From: Oceanospirillum linum
Lineage (GTDB): Bacteria; Pseudomonadota; Gammaproteobacteria; Pseudomonadales; Halomonadaceae
DNA length: 64,000 bases
Assembly: GCF_900182785.1 (NCBI RefSeq)
Contig: NZ_FXTS01000007.1
Span: forward strand, 1 to 64,000
Direction of reading: 5' to 3'
The notes beneath the pieces were generated by a model that worked only from the letters and a program-made list of their open reading frames with translations, was not told the origin of the DNA and ran no database searches. Shown one piece after another: positions 37,034 to 45,481 of this stretch. Within the stretch, counting starts at the first letter, position 1; every line of letters begins with the position of its first letter. The translations under genes and the position numbers were made by a program.

Positions 37034-38653
37034 ATGATGGATTATGTGATTGTAGGCGGCGGTGCGGCAGGCTGCCTTCTCGCTGAACGTTTAAGCCGTA
37101 ACCCGGATTGCCAGGTTACGCTTTTGGAGGCAGGGGCAGCTGATACAAGTCCTCTGATTCATATTCCGGCTGGAATTCTTGCATTAATGCGTAGCAAACG
37201 GCTGAACTGGGCGTTTTATACTGAACCCCAGCAAGGGCTGAATCAGCGCAGGCTATTCTGGCCCAGAGGCAAAACGCTGGGCGGTAGCAGCTCTATTAAT
37301 GCGATGTGCTATACGCGGGGGCAGCCGGAAGATTTTGATCTTTGGGCAGAAAGTTTTAATCCTGACATCCGGCATGACTGGCACTACCAGGGGCTTTTAC
37401 CTCATTTTAAGCGGGTAGAGGATTTTGAACGAGGTGCCGACCCCTGGCACGGTGAAGGCGGTGAGCTATCGGTACAGGCATTACGGCATTTTAACCCTTT
37501 ATCTGAAGCTTATCTTAGAGCTGGGCAGCAACTGGGGTTGCCTTTGAATCATGATTTTAATGGTCAGGATCAGTGGGGTGTCGGCCCTTATCAGGTGATG
37601 CAGCGTGATGGTAGCCGCTGCAGTAGCGCTAAAGCTTTTTTGACGCCAGCTTCTGAGCGTCGTAATTTGACGGTGATTACAGGGGCCTGTGTGCAGCGTT
37701 TAAAAATACGGAATAAGCGTGTTTGCGGTCTTCATTATCAGGTTGCGGGTCATGAATTATATCTTCCGGTCAGCGGAGAGATTATTCTTTCAGCTGGTGC
37801 CTTGCATACACCTCAGCTTCTGATGTTATCAGGTATCGGGCCGGAGCAGATGTTAGCTACCCAGGGGATTACGGTGCGGCATAAGCTGGAAGGTGTCGGG
37901 AAAAATCTTCAGGATCATCTGGATATCAGTGTGAGTTGGCTGGAGAAAGGCTGTCGGTCGGTCTCTCTGAATCCTATTTTTTGGCCAAAGGGAATTAAAG
38001 GCGTACTGGACTACCCGAAACGCAAAGGTGTGCTAACTTCGAATTTTGCAGAAGCCGGAGCCTTTCTGGCGACAGATCCCCAAACATCCAGAACAGATGT
38101 TCAACATCATTTTTTACCTGCCCTGGAAGTAGAGCATGGTTTGAATCTTGCGCCAACGATACGTTATTTCGGTTATACCCTGAGAGCCTGTTTACTGCGG
38201 CCTAAAAGCCGGGGCTATGTCGGATTGCGCTCTGATCGGTATCAGGATGCGCCGCTGTTACAGCCTGACTACCTGAGTGATGAGGGAAGTGAGGATATAA
38301 AAGGTATGGTGCGGGCATTGGACAGCGCCCGGGAATTACTGAATCAGCCGGAAATAAGGCGTTTTGGTAAAAGAGAGTGGCGGCCAGGCAAGGCCTGTCA
38401 GACCCAAAAGGAAAAAGAAGCTTATATTCGGCAGTTTGCTGAAAGCATTTATCACCCGGTTGGTACCTGTAAAATGGGTAGCGAAGGCGATGCGGTTGTT
38501 GATCACCAGCTGAAAGTTCACGGTATGGATAACCTGAGAGTGGTTGACGCATCTGTGATGCCAAATCTGGTTAGTGGTAATACCACTGCTGCAACTCTGG
38601 CGATTGCGAGTAAAGCAGCAGATCTTATTCTGTCAGAGGCGTCAGCCTGTTGA
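37034..38653 (+). CDS. GMC-family FAD-dependent oxidoreductase (choline/alcohol dehydrogenase-like)
   Basis: 539 aa. The N-terminal FAD motif VIVGGGAAGCLLAERLS and the GMC signature PRGKTLGGSSSINAMCYTRG are clear, and the C-terminal block YHPVGTCKMG holds the catalytic histidine, followed by VVDASVMPNLVSGNTTAATL. It resembles BetA-type and PEG/alcohol dehydrogenases, but no betaine aldehyde dehydrogenase or choline transporter gene is adjacent, so choline is not supported as substrate. It appears to be a single-gene unit, convergent with the LRR lipoprotein gene. Confidence 0.9.
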   Translation: MMDYVIVGGGAAGCLLAERLSRNPDCQVTLLEAGAADTSPLIHIPAGILALMRSKRLNWAFYTEPQQGLNQRRLFWPRGKTLGGSSSINAMCYTRGQPEDFDLWAESFNPDIRHDWHYQGLLPHFKRVEDFERGADPWHGEGGELSVQALRHFNPLSEAYLRAGQQLGLPLNHDFNGQDQWGVGPYQVMQRDGSRCSSAKAFLTPASERRNLTVITGACVQRLKIRNKRVCGLHYQVAGHELYLPVSGEIILSAGALHTPQLLMLSGIGPEQMLATQGITVRHKLEGVGKNLQDHLDISVSWLEKGCRSVSLNPIFWPKGIKGVLDYPKRKGVLTSNFAEAGAFLATDPQTSRTDVQHHFLPALEVEHGLNLAPTIRYFGYTLRACLLRPKSRGYVGLRSDRYQDAPLLQPDYLSDEGSEDIKGMVRALDSARELLNQPEIRRFGKREWRPGKACQTQKEKEAYIRQFAESIYHPVGTCKMGSEGDAVVDHQLKVHGMDNLRVVDASVMPNLVSGNTTAATLAIASKAADLILSEASAC

Positions 38654-38694
38654 AGCGCTTATCCTCTGAAGGTTCCTATAGGTGAAATGGTATT

Positions 38695-40344
38695 TCAGTT
38701 CGAGGCAATCGGTGGCGGTGAGAGAGGATAGTGACCTGCTTCATTTTTTGTCGGTGTCAGTGACATTTTTGTGGCAGGACTTATCTGCATCTCCTCTTTT
38801 TTCAGATTAGGATTCCAGCGCAGATCCAGCTCTTTTAACTCGGGCAGATCCAGCTTTAGTTTTTCAAATTTCCCTTTACTCAAAACCAGTTTTTTAAGCT
38901 TAGGCTGGTTGGTAAGCTGCAGTTTTTTTATCGCTGTCTGATTGATAAACAGGGCTTCCAGATTAGGCTGAGCTGCGAACTGCGCATGTTTCAACGGGTT
39001 TCCAGTGAGCCTCAGCTGTTTGAGTTGAGGCTGGGCTGATAACTTGAATCCAGTCAGATTATTCTCCCGCAGATTTAGCTTTTGCAATTTAGGGAGTGTT
39101 GGCAACGTAATGCTTTTCAGCAGATTGTTACTCAGATCAATATTGGCCAGATAACGACTGGAAGGCAGAAGTACCTTTTTTAATGCTTGCTTCTGACTAT
39201 GGATAACCAGAGATTCAAGACCGGAAAGATGGCTCAGGTTAAGCTGTTCAACACCCGGAGAAAGACGAAGCTTCAGGCTGCGAATATTGCTGAGTACTTT
39301 AAACGCATGAGGTTCTATATCACGCCCTACACGGCAGTCCAGGCTGAAAACCTCAACGGTGTAATCCAGCTGGTTTGCATCAATACAATACAGAAATAAA
39401 CTGCTGTTACCCAGAGCCTTGTACAGGTCCGGCAAAGGGTTGTTTTTTACATTCAGACGATTCAGTTGTCGCAAGCCGTTTAAATCCAACGCGGTCAGAC
39501 GGTTGTTATTCAGCTCCAGCTCGCGGATATTGGGGGCCTGACTCAGGTCAATCGCCTTCAGTTGTTGATGACGGATAGCCAGTTGCTTCAGTTTTGGGGT
39601 TGACCCTAGCTCAATGGTTGTCAGATTACCTTCCTGTAACCAGAGCTTTTCCAGGTCTGGCTGTGTATCCAGCGTGAGCTTCTGTAAAGGTGTCTTTCGA
39701 ATCTCCAGGTTGACCAGTTTCTGAGTGCTGGAAAAGTCCAGCCAGTTAAGCTGGGACCGGTCGCTGTAGAAGTCTTCCAGAGACGGCGTGTTAAGGATCA
39801 GTTTGTTCAGAGATTTACTGTTGAGAAGGCTAAGTGAGCGCAGTTCAGATTGATGGATTTTCAGCTTTGTCATGTCTTCGAAACCCAGGGTCAGCTCTTC
39901 CAGTGCAGGCATCGCTTGCAGGGCATCTTCCGCAATTTCTCCATCTCTGCCGTCAAGAGCCAGAGTTCTGAGCTGAGGGTAATGGCTGAACTTCATTGCC
40001 TTCAGGTGGTTTGACGGGAAAAGCTTCAGACTCTCAAGTTGACTGTTTGCCCGAATATCCAGCCAGCTGATCTCATTAAGGCTCAGATCCAGTTTCTGAA
40101 GGTTTGGAAAGTAAAAAAGCTCATCTGCGGATTGAATATTGCGCAGGCTACAGTCTAGCTCAGTGATTTCTGCCGGGTCGGAAATCTTCTGTTCAAGTAC
40201 ACAGGCTTTAAAATTTTCATCCCGAAAAGGAATCTGTTCAATACTGACAGACTGCTTACCTGTTGACTGTATGCCAGCGCAACCGTTCAGCAATACCGTC
40301 GTAAAAAAAGTGAAAAAAAGAACAGAGCGAGTAGACCGGGACAC
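38695..40344 (-). CDS. Leucine-rich-repeat lipoprotein
   Basis: 549 aa. A lipoprotein signal peptide ends in the lipobox L19-N-G-C22. From about residue 55 almost to the end the protein consists of repeats of about 20-22 residues with a Leu-x-x-Leu-x-Leu framework (for example LQKLDLSLNEISWLDI, LRELELNNNRLTALDL-like, LQKLNLRENNLTGFKL), interrupted near 330-360 by a non-repeat segment with two cysteines. The pattern resembles internalin-type LRR domains used for protein binding. The target and function are unknown, and nothing around it suggests one. Confidence 0.85.
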   Translation of the reverse strand: MSRSTRSVLFFTFFTTVLLNGCAGIQSTGKQSVSIEQIPFRDENFKACVLEQKISDPAEITELDCSLRNIQSADELFYFPNLQKLDLSLNEISWLDIRANSQLESLKLFPSNHLKAMKFSHYPQLRTLALDGRDGEIAEDALQAMPALEELTLGFEDMTKLKIHQSELRSLSLLNSKSLNKLILNTPSLEDFYSDRSQLNWLDFSSTQKLVNLEIRKTPLQKLTLDTQPDLEKLWLQEGNLTTIELGSTPKLKQLAIRHQQLKAIDLSQAPNIRELELNNNRLTALDLNGLRQLNRLNVKNNPLPDLYKALGNSSLFLYCIDANQLDYTVEVFSLDCRVGRDIEPHAFKVLSNIRSLKLRLSPGVEQLNLSHLSGLESLVIHSQKQALKKVLLPSSRYLANIDLSNNLLKSITLPTLPKLQKLNLRENNLTGFKLSAQPQLKQLRLTGNPLKHAQFAAQPNLEALFINQTAIKKLQLTNQPKLKKLVLSKGKFEKLKLDLPELKELDLRWNPNLKKEEMQISPATKMSLTPTKNEAGHYPLSPPPIASN

Positions 40345-40470
40345 GGCAGATCCTTCTAAGGTTGATGGGACTGATATTCGGGCGTAATAGAGGCCAAATG
40401 TAGAGGATCACAGCCACTCTGTCGAGATATCAGGAGGCTGCTGATCAATACGGAGCTATGAAGGCTTTTA

Positions 40471-41577
40471 TCAGATGAGCTGAGAGCGCTGAGTTACCAC
40501 GGGGTGTGGGTTTATATTTTCCTCCTGATCCTGCAGGCGTTTACGCTCTTCTCTAGGGGTCAGACCGTAGTGATTTCGGTATGCCGTGCTGAAATAAGAG
40601 GCACTGGCAAAACCACAGGACAGGCCCACCTGAAGCACGGGCTTGTCGGTTTGGCGCAGTAATTTCCGAGCATGTTCAAGCCGCAACTCAAGATAGTGTT
40701 TGGAAGGCACTGTTTGCAGGTGTTTCTTAAACAGGCGTTCCAGATGGCGACGGGAAACACCTACATGTCGAGCCAGATCATCGGCACTTAAAGGTTCTTC
40801 AATATTGGCTTCGATCAGCTGCACAGCCTCGATCAGCTTGGGCTGGCTGGCACCAATCCGGGTTTTCAGTGGGATTCTTTGGGGGTCATCTCCCGTGCGC
40901 ATACGTTCGCAAACAAACTGCTCTGAAATAGATGCAGCCAGATCCATCCCGTGCTGCTGGCGGATCAGAAACAGCATCATATCCATAGCCGCCGTGCCAC
41001 CACTACAGGTGTAGCGTTTATCATCGATCTCAAACAGGTTATTGGTGACCTGAGTATGGGGGAAATCTTCCCGGAGACTGTCGATATCCCACCAGTGAAT
41101 CGTCGCTTTATGATTGTTTAAAAGACCCGCACAGGCCAGAATATAAGAACCGGTTCCTATGCCTCCGATAGCCATTTGGTTGTCCCTTTGCTGACGTAGC
41201 CAAGCGATAATGGCATCATTACCAGTTCGGGCTATCGGACTGGCGCCGCAGACAAAAATAGCATCCAGCTCCGGCAGGTCATTCAGGCTGTGATTAACGA
41301 GTGTTTGTACTCCAAAGCTACTGGCGACCGCTTCACCGTCATGACTGATCAGCGTTGTTTCGTAGAAATCGTCACCGGTTATCCAGTTTGCCATGCGTAA
41401 CGGCTCAATCGCTGATGAAAAAGCGATCAGAGAGTAGTTGGGCACAAGCAAAAAGCCATAGCGCTTAGGCCGGGCTTTAGCGGTGAAATTCTTGGTTCGT
41501 CCTGACTGACTGGCTTGCAACGGATATCTCCTGAATGATCGTCTCAGACAGCGTACTTGGATGAGCGTATTTGGCAT
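40471..41577 (-). CDS. argR: AraC/GlxA-family transcriptional regulator of arginine catabolism (ArgR, Pseudomonas type)
   Basis: 368 aa. An N-terminal DJ-1/PfpI-like domain (about 35-210, starting KRYGFLLVPNYSLIAFSSAIEPLR) is followed by an AraC helix-turn-helix domain (about 255-350, with LARHVGVSRRHLERLFKKH and VGLSCGFASASYFSTAYR). This is the architecture of the arginine-responsive ArgR of Pseudomonas, which activates the aru/AST operon. It faces astC, and the gap holds two sites fitting the Pseudomonas ArgR half-site. The first 30 residues are basic and unusual; a later start is possible. Confidence 0.88.
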   Translation of the reverse strand: MPNTLIQVRCLRRSFRRYPLQASQSGRTKNFTAKARPKRYGFLLVPNYSLIAFSSAIEPLRMANWITGDDFYETTLISHDGEAVASSFGVQTLVNHSLNDLPELDAIFVCGASPIARTGNDAIIAWLRQQRDNQMAIGGIGTGSYILACAGLLNNHKATIHWWDIDSLREDFPHTQVTNNLFEIDDKRYTCSGGTAAMDMMLFLIRQQHGMDLAASISEQFVCERMRTGDDPQRIPLKTRIGASQPKLIEAVQLIEANIEEPLSADDLARHVGVSRRHLERLFKKHLQTVPSKHYLELRLEHARKLLRQTDKPVLQVGLSCGFASASYFSTAYRNHYGLTPREERKRLQDQEENINPHPVVTQRSQLI

Positions 41578-41642
41578 ATTGGGTTCAAACCAACTGTAGA
41601 ATACCGTTTTACGGAACTGATAGCCGCTGACAGATTAACAAA

Positions 41643-41679
41643 TGTCAGCTTAGAGCAAGTTTGTGTCGCGCTATAACAA
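41643..41679 (+). promoter_or_regulatory. Tandem ArgR (AraC-type) half-sites in the argR-astC gap
   Basis: TGTCAG-N8-AA (41643-41658), five bases, then TGTCGC-N8-AA (41664-41679). Both fit the Pseudomonas ArgR half-site TGTCGC-N8-AA-N5, in direct orientation with the 21-base period expected. The rest of the 335-base gap (41578-41912) holds a possible -10 box GATACT at 41712-41717 and an inverted repeat CTGACA/TGTCAG (41627-41648) overlapping the first half-site; no other gene is seen. Confidence 0.68.
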
Positions 41680-41912
41680 ATCCGACTATGTTATCCCAGC
41701 CCGCTTTTACCGATACTGTAAACAGAAGATTTTCTGGTTTTATCTGGAAGGCATAGTCGTTTCAGACTCAATCGGAAGGCACGCAATACTAACCACGTGC
41801 TTTACAATAACTCAGCGCAGAGCCAGGCTGCCATTTTCACCTCAAAGTGGCTGCGCTGAAAATGATAAAACAGCTCGATTATGGCATTCGAGCTAACAAG
41901 GTAAAGATTGAT

Positions 41913-43136
41913 ATGACTACACAGCAAGTGAACCGCGCTCTTTTTGATGATGTTATGGTGCCGAACTACAACCCTCAGCAGATGGTGCCGGTTCGCGGAG
42001 CAGGCTCTCGCGTATGGGATCAGGATAACAACGAATATATCGATTTTGCCGGTGGTATTGCGGTAAATGCTTTGGGTCACTGTCACCCTGAGTTGGTGGC
42101 GGTTCTGAAAGAACAGGCCGATACGCTGTGGCATCTGAGCAACGTCTTCACCAATGAGCCTGCGCTGCGACTGGCGAAGAAACTGACCGATGCCACCTTT
42201 GCGGACAAGGTTTTCTTCTGTAACTCCGGTGCAGAAGCTAACGAAGCCGCTTTCAAGCTGGTACGTAAGTATTCTTACGACAACTTTGGTGCTGAGAAGA
42301 ACGAGATCATCTCGTTCAAACAGGGCTTCCATGGCCGTACGCTGTTTACTGTTTCTGTGGGTGGCCAGCCTAAATACCGTGAAGGCTTTGAACCGGCTCC
42401 GGGTGCGATTGAGCACGCTGAGTTTAATAATCTGGACTCACTTAAAGCCCTTATCTCCGATAAAACCTGTGGTGTCGTGCTTGAGCCAACGCAAGGTGAA
42501 GGCGGTGTGATTCCGGGGAATGCTGAATTCCTGAAAGGGGTTCGTGAGCTGTGTGATGAGCATAATGCCCTGTTAGTCTTTGATGAAGTGCAAACCGGCG
42601 TAGGTCGTACGGGTCATCTGTATGCCTATATGGAAAGTGGCGTAGTACCGGATGTACTGACTACGGCTAAATCCCTGGGTGGCGGCTTTCCTATCGGCGC
42701 GATGTTGTGCAGCGATAAAGTGGCTCCAAGCCTTGGCTTTGGTACTCACGGCAGCACCTACGGTGGTAATCCATTGGCCTGTGCGGTCGCTGAGAAAGTG
42801 TTGGATATCATCAACACCCCTGAAGTGCTGTCCGGTGTCGCCACCCGTAATGCGATTTTCAATGAAGAGCTGAATAAACTGAATGAACGTTTCGGCATCT
42901 TCAAAGAAGTCCGCGGCAGCGGCCTGCTGATTGGCGCAGAACTGATCGAAGCGTGGCACGGTAAAGCCGGTGAATTCTTAGCTGCAGCCCGTGAGCAAGG
43001 CCTGATGATGCTGGTTGCCGGCCCTAACGTACTGCGTTTTGCACCGTCTCTGATTATCCCGGAAGCAGATATCCGCGAAGGTATGGCAAAACTGGCTGAC
43101 GCCATTGCCAAGGTAGTGGAAACCGCTAAGGCGTAA
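41913..43136 (+). CDS. astC: Succinylornithine/acetylornithine transaminase AstC (AruC)
   Basis: 407 aa from the ATG at 41913, which has an AAGGTAAAG site; a longer in-frame reading from 41847 is rejected. It is a class III PLP aminotransferase that converts N2-succinylornithine and 2-oxoglutarate into succinylglutamate semialdehyde and glutamate. The PLP lysine is in TTAKSLGGGFPIG, the phosphate loop in CNSGAEANEAA, and VFDEVQTGVGRTG supplies the cofactor aspartate. It is the first gene of the AST region, but a terminator and an inserted operon separate it from the rest. Confidence 0.95.
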   Translation: MTTQQVNRALFDDVMVPNYNPQQMVPVRGAGSRVWDQDNNEYIDFAGGIAVNALGHCHPELVAVLKEQADTLWHLSNVFTNEPALRLAKKLTDATFADKVFFCNSGAEANEAAFKLVRKYSYDNFGAEKNEIISFKQGFHGRTLFTVSVGGQPKYREGFEPAPGAIEHAEFNNLDSLKALISDKTCGVVLEPTQGEGGVIPGNAEFLKGVRELCDEHNALLVFDEVQTGVGRTGHLYAYMESGVVPDVLTTAKSLGGGFPIGAMLCSDKVAPSLGFGTHGSTYGGNPLACAVAEKVLDIINTPEVLSGVATRNAIFNEELNKLNERFGIFKEVRGSGLLIGAELIEAWHGKAGEFLAAAREQGLMMLVAGPNVLRFAPSLIIPEADIREGMAKLADAIAKVVETAKA

Positions 43137-43165
43137 TAGCCCGACCTGACAGCTCTGATAAATCT

Positions 43166-43204
43166 AAAACGGCCATAGGTGAAAACCTCTGGCCGTTTTT
43201 TTTG
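43166..43204 (+). terminator. Rho-independent terminator after astC
   Basis: AAAACGGCCA and TGGCCGTTTT, with an inner GGT-GAAA-ACC, form a long stem followed by more Ts. It separates astC from the inserted operon. Confidence 0.92.
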
Positions 43205-43291
43205 TGTCTGTTTAGGTCTTGCTTTTTTCTGTGCTACAGGTAATTGTTGTCCTGTGTCCCGGTTTTAAGGACATTGGTCTTTGGAGGGATG

Positions 43292-43936
43292 ATGAAAAGT
43301 CAAGATGTTGTTCTGATGCTGAAGCTGATTTCTTTGCAAAAACAAGAAGTGCCGCGGTCAAGTTTTGATGGGGTTCGTAATGCTTGGCCAGTAGATTGGT
43401 GCGATTGGGATGAGGAATTAGAAAATAGAGGTTTTTTAGATAGCGTAAATGCAGAGCAATTCAGAGCAGCGGTATATACCGCTCGTTCTTTAGAGTTGGA
43501 AACAGGGATTAGTAAGACGCAAGTTAATGAATCGTTGAAGCGTTGCATTGATATTGGGCTCGTCAAAAAAGATAGGAAATATGGTGTCCCGCGCTGTAAT
43601 TATGTAGCTCTGGAAGAGGTTTTGATCTCGGGGGCTAAGTATTTTTTTCATGTAAAACCCGGGACTCTAGTAAGGGGGATAGGAACCGCATTTGCTGCTC
43701 CGGTTTTGCATGAAATGCTTATTAGCGCAGGTGATTTAATTCCTGTATGGCCAGATGCATCTGGTCATAGTAAGGGACTTGCTATTGAACCTTTGCATAA
43801 GTCGGTTACCTTTGCTGTTCGAAAAGATCCTGAACTATATGCTCTATTAGCACTTGTTGATGCTATTAGAGTTGGTCAGCCTAGAGAGGCTAATTTGGCA
43901 AAAGACATGCTGAAAAAGAGGATGAGGCCATTATGA
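43292..43936 (+). CDS. Winged-helix DNA-binding-like protein, putative antitoxin/regulator of the island
   Basis: 214 aa from the second of two ATGs after a GGAGGG site. I do not recognise a named family with certainty. The N-terminal region (about 55-100) reads as a helix-turn-helix: YTARSLELETGISKTQVNESLKRCIDIGLVKKD (given in parts), the style of MarR- or AbiEi-like winged helices. The C-terminal half (about 115-200) has a conserved-looking KPGTLVRGIGTAFAAPVL segment. The stop overlaps the start of the nucleotidyltransferase gene (ATGA), so the two are translationally coupled. By analogy with AbiEi-AbiEii, where the first gene is a winged-helix antitoxin and repressor, it could regulate and neutralise the next protein (inference). 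Confidence 0.72.
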   Translation: MKSQDVVLMLKLISLQKQEVPRSSFDGVRNAWPVDWCDWDEELENRGFLDSVNAEQFRAAVYTARSLELETGISKTQVNESLKRCIDIGLVKKDRKYGVPRCNYVALEEVLISGAKYFFHVKPGTLVRGIGTAFAAPVLHEMLISAGDLIPVWPDASGHSKGLAIEPLHKSVTFAVRKDPELYALLALVDAIRVGQPREANLAKDMLKKRMRPL

Positions 43937-44640
43937 GTGAGCGGATCACACAGAAGCAAATGTTGATTCAAGTTGCAGAGGCGTTAGGAAGCGACTTACG
44001 GAAAGAGGTGGCCTTTGTCGGTGGTTGTACAACGGCCTTATTCATCAGTGATGAAGTGACACTGGAAAGTATACGAAGTACAGACGATGTCGATCTGATT
44101 ATTCATGTAATTGGGTATAACGGTTTCGATAAACTTCAGCGTCAACTTCAGGTGAATGGCTTTAGAAATTCCATGCCTGAACCTGGGGATGAGAATGAGC
44201 CCATTTGTGCGATGAAGCTAGGGCAATTGAGAGTTGATTTTATGCCTGATGATGAGGCTGTGTTGGGTTTTACAAATCGTTGGTATCGGGCAGCGCTAGA
44301 AAACTCGGAAAGCTATGCTTTGACGGCTGAGTTGGTTATTCGCCTAGTTGACCCAGTATATTTTATTGCCACTAAGTTAGAGGCCTGGAAAGGAAGGGGT
44401 GGTGGCGATGTTCTGGGGAGCCGCGATCTTGAGGATATTCTGAATGTTGTTGATGGGCGCCCAGAACTTACTGATGAAATTCATCAAGGTCCTGAAGATG
44501 TAAGAGCGTATATAGAAGAAGAGTTCAGAGCTTTGCTTGAAAACAGTATGTTTGAATATGCTATTTCCAGTCAGGCTGACGGCTATGATGAGCGTGAAAA
44601 CATTCTGTTTCAGCGTATTGAAAAAATGGCTGGAGTCTAA
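43933..44640 (+). CDS. Nucleotidyltransferase, AbiEii-like (putative toxin or effector)
   Basis: 235 aa. The nucleotidyltransferase core is readable: VGG at 29-31 followed by TTALFISD, then STDDVDLII with the D-x-D pair Asp52/Asp54, and a third acidic residue Asp102 in LRVDFMP. The helical part has ATKLEAWKGRG and SRDLEDILNVVDGR (about 146-176), typical of AbiEii/DUF6036-type enzymes. Members of this superfamily act as toxins that add nucleotides to tRNA or other targets. Here it is sandwiched between a winged-helix protein and a PP2C-like protein. The target is unknown. Confidence 0.8.
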   Translation: MSERITQKQMLIQVAEALGSDLRKEVAFVGGCTTALFISDEVTLESIRSTDDVDLIIHVIGYNGFDKLQRQLQVNGFRNSMPEPGDENEPICAMKLGQLRVDFMPDDEAVLGFTNRWYRAALENSESYALTAELVIRLVDPVYFIATKLEAWKGRGGGDVLGSRDLEDILNVVDGRPELTDEIHQGPEDVRAYIEEEFRALLENSMFEYAISSQADGYDERENILFQRIEKMAGV

Positions 44641-44642
44641 AA

Positions 44643-45332
44643 ATGCACATGGAGTGGCGCAGTAAGAAGGGACAGGGAAGGTTAAGCAACTCTGATGCAG
44701 CGGCAATAGTTGCATTTGGATCTGTGATTGGCATTGTTGTTGTGGATGCGGCTGAAAGCCGACAAAGTTGTGAATTTGCAAATTTGTGGGCTAAGCGCTG
44801 TGTTGAGCTTGTTGAACCGGAGGATCTTTTCTCCTCAGAATCCTTGATACTGAAAATCCAGAGTCAATGGCGATCCCTTCGTTTGCAATGTCTTCATGAA
44901 AAAGCCAGCTATTCTCTAGTGATTGTAGATACAAAGAATCGGAATGGTTTGCTGCTGTTTGTAGGAGATGTCAGGGCAGGCTTGCTAGAAGAAAATGGGG
45001 ATATAAAGTGGATCAATGATCCTCACACAATGGAGTTTCAGCAGCTTGAATATCAGACGGGCATGGCCCTATCAGAAGACTCGCGGCACCAGCTCACTCG
45101 CTGTTATAAAGCACAGCGTTTTGCTAAGCCCGAAAGTGTTTCTTTTCAGCTGGGTGAAGACTCTGATTTTATATTGTGCTCAGATGGCTACTGGCGCGAA
45201 CATCTTCAGGATCAAGTGATGCTATCTGATGTAAACGATGACTGCAGCGTTTTGCTATTACTAAAAGACCTTTCTGCTTTGAGTGTTAGATCAGATACTG
45301 ATAATTTTTATCTAAGAGAAAAGCTTTCATAA
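44643..45332 (+). CDS. Divergent PP2C-like protein phosphatase
   Basis: 229 aa, starting 2 bases after the upstream stop with a GGAG site. The order of motifs matches PP2C/PPM phosphatases: RLSNSDA (16-19, the R-x-x-N-x-D start), VVVDAAES with Asp35 (normally DGxGG), FVGDVRAGLL with Asp109 (normally GDSRAYL), ILCSDGYWRE with Asp181, and NDDCSVLLL with Asp200. The metal-binding aspartates are thus kept, but the glycines next to Asp35 are lost and the protein is short, so it may be catalytically weak or only bind. A phosphatase as third gene beside an AbiEii-like enzyme is unusual in my knowledge. It could reset or license the system, but that is inference. Confidence 0.72.
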   Translation: MHMEWRSKKGQGRLSNSDAAAIVAFGSVIGIVVVDAAESRQSCEFANLWAKRCVELVEPEDLFSSESLILKIQSQWRSLRLQCLHEKASYSLVIVDTKNRNGLLLFVGDVRAGLLEENGDIKWINDPHTMEFQQLEYQTGMALSEDSRHQLTRCYKAQRFAKPESVSFQLGEDSDFILCSDGYWREHLQDQVMLSDVNDDCSVLLLLKDLSALSVRSDTDNFYLREKLS

Positions 45333-45481
45333 CGCCGAGCTGGCCTTGTTGTTAGAATTCTATTTTAGAGCATTCAGGCCTCCCCCCCATGTCCCCAATC
45401 TAAAAAAAAGGTCGCATCCCGGACAGAAACTCTTGCGTGCTTCAACAATAATGGAGACAACGCAAAAAAGGATGTCTTGAG

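Larger units (their letters stand above)
43205..45481 (+). other. Inserted accessory region inside the AST gene cluster
   Basis: Between the astC terminator and the next pathway gene lie three tightly packed genes unrelated to arginine catabolism. They use visibly more A/T at third positions than the genes on either side (judged by eye). No transposase, integrase or clear terminal repeat is present. Its right edge (45333-45481) is non-coding, with a run of seven Cs and a run of eight As. The arrangement suggests gain by transfer in this lineage. Confidence 0.7.

Noticed and set aside
37034..38653. Choline dehydrogenase BetA
   Set aside because: GMC family membership is clear, but no betB, betI or choline transporter is nearby, so the substrate is left open.
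43468..43483. 16-bp perfect palindrome AGCGGTATATACCGCT inside the first island gene
   Set aside because: About one such palindrome is expected by chance in a window this size, and it is within coding sequence; not enough for an operator call.
43161..45405. 9-bp direct repeat AATCTAAAA flanking the inserted operon (43161-43169 and 45397-45405)
   Set aside because: Short and A-rich, partly inside a terminator stem; such a match is expected fairly often by chance, so it is not evidence for a target-site duplication.
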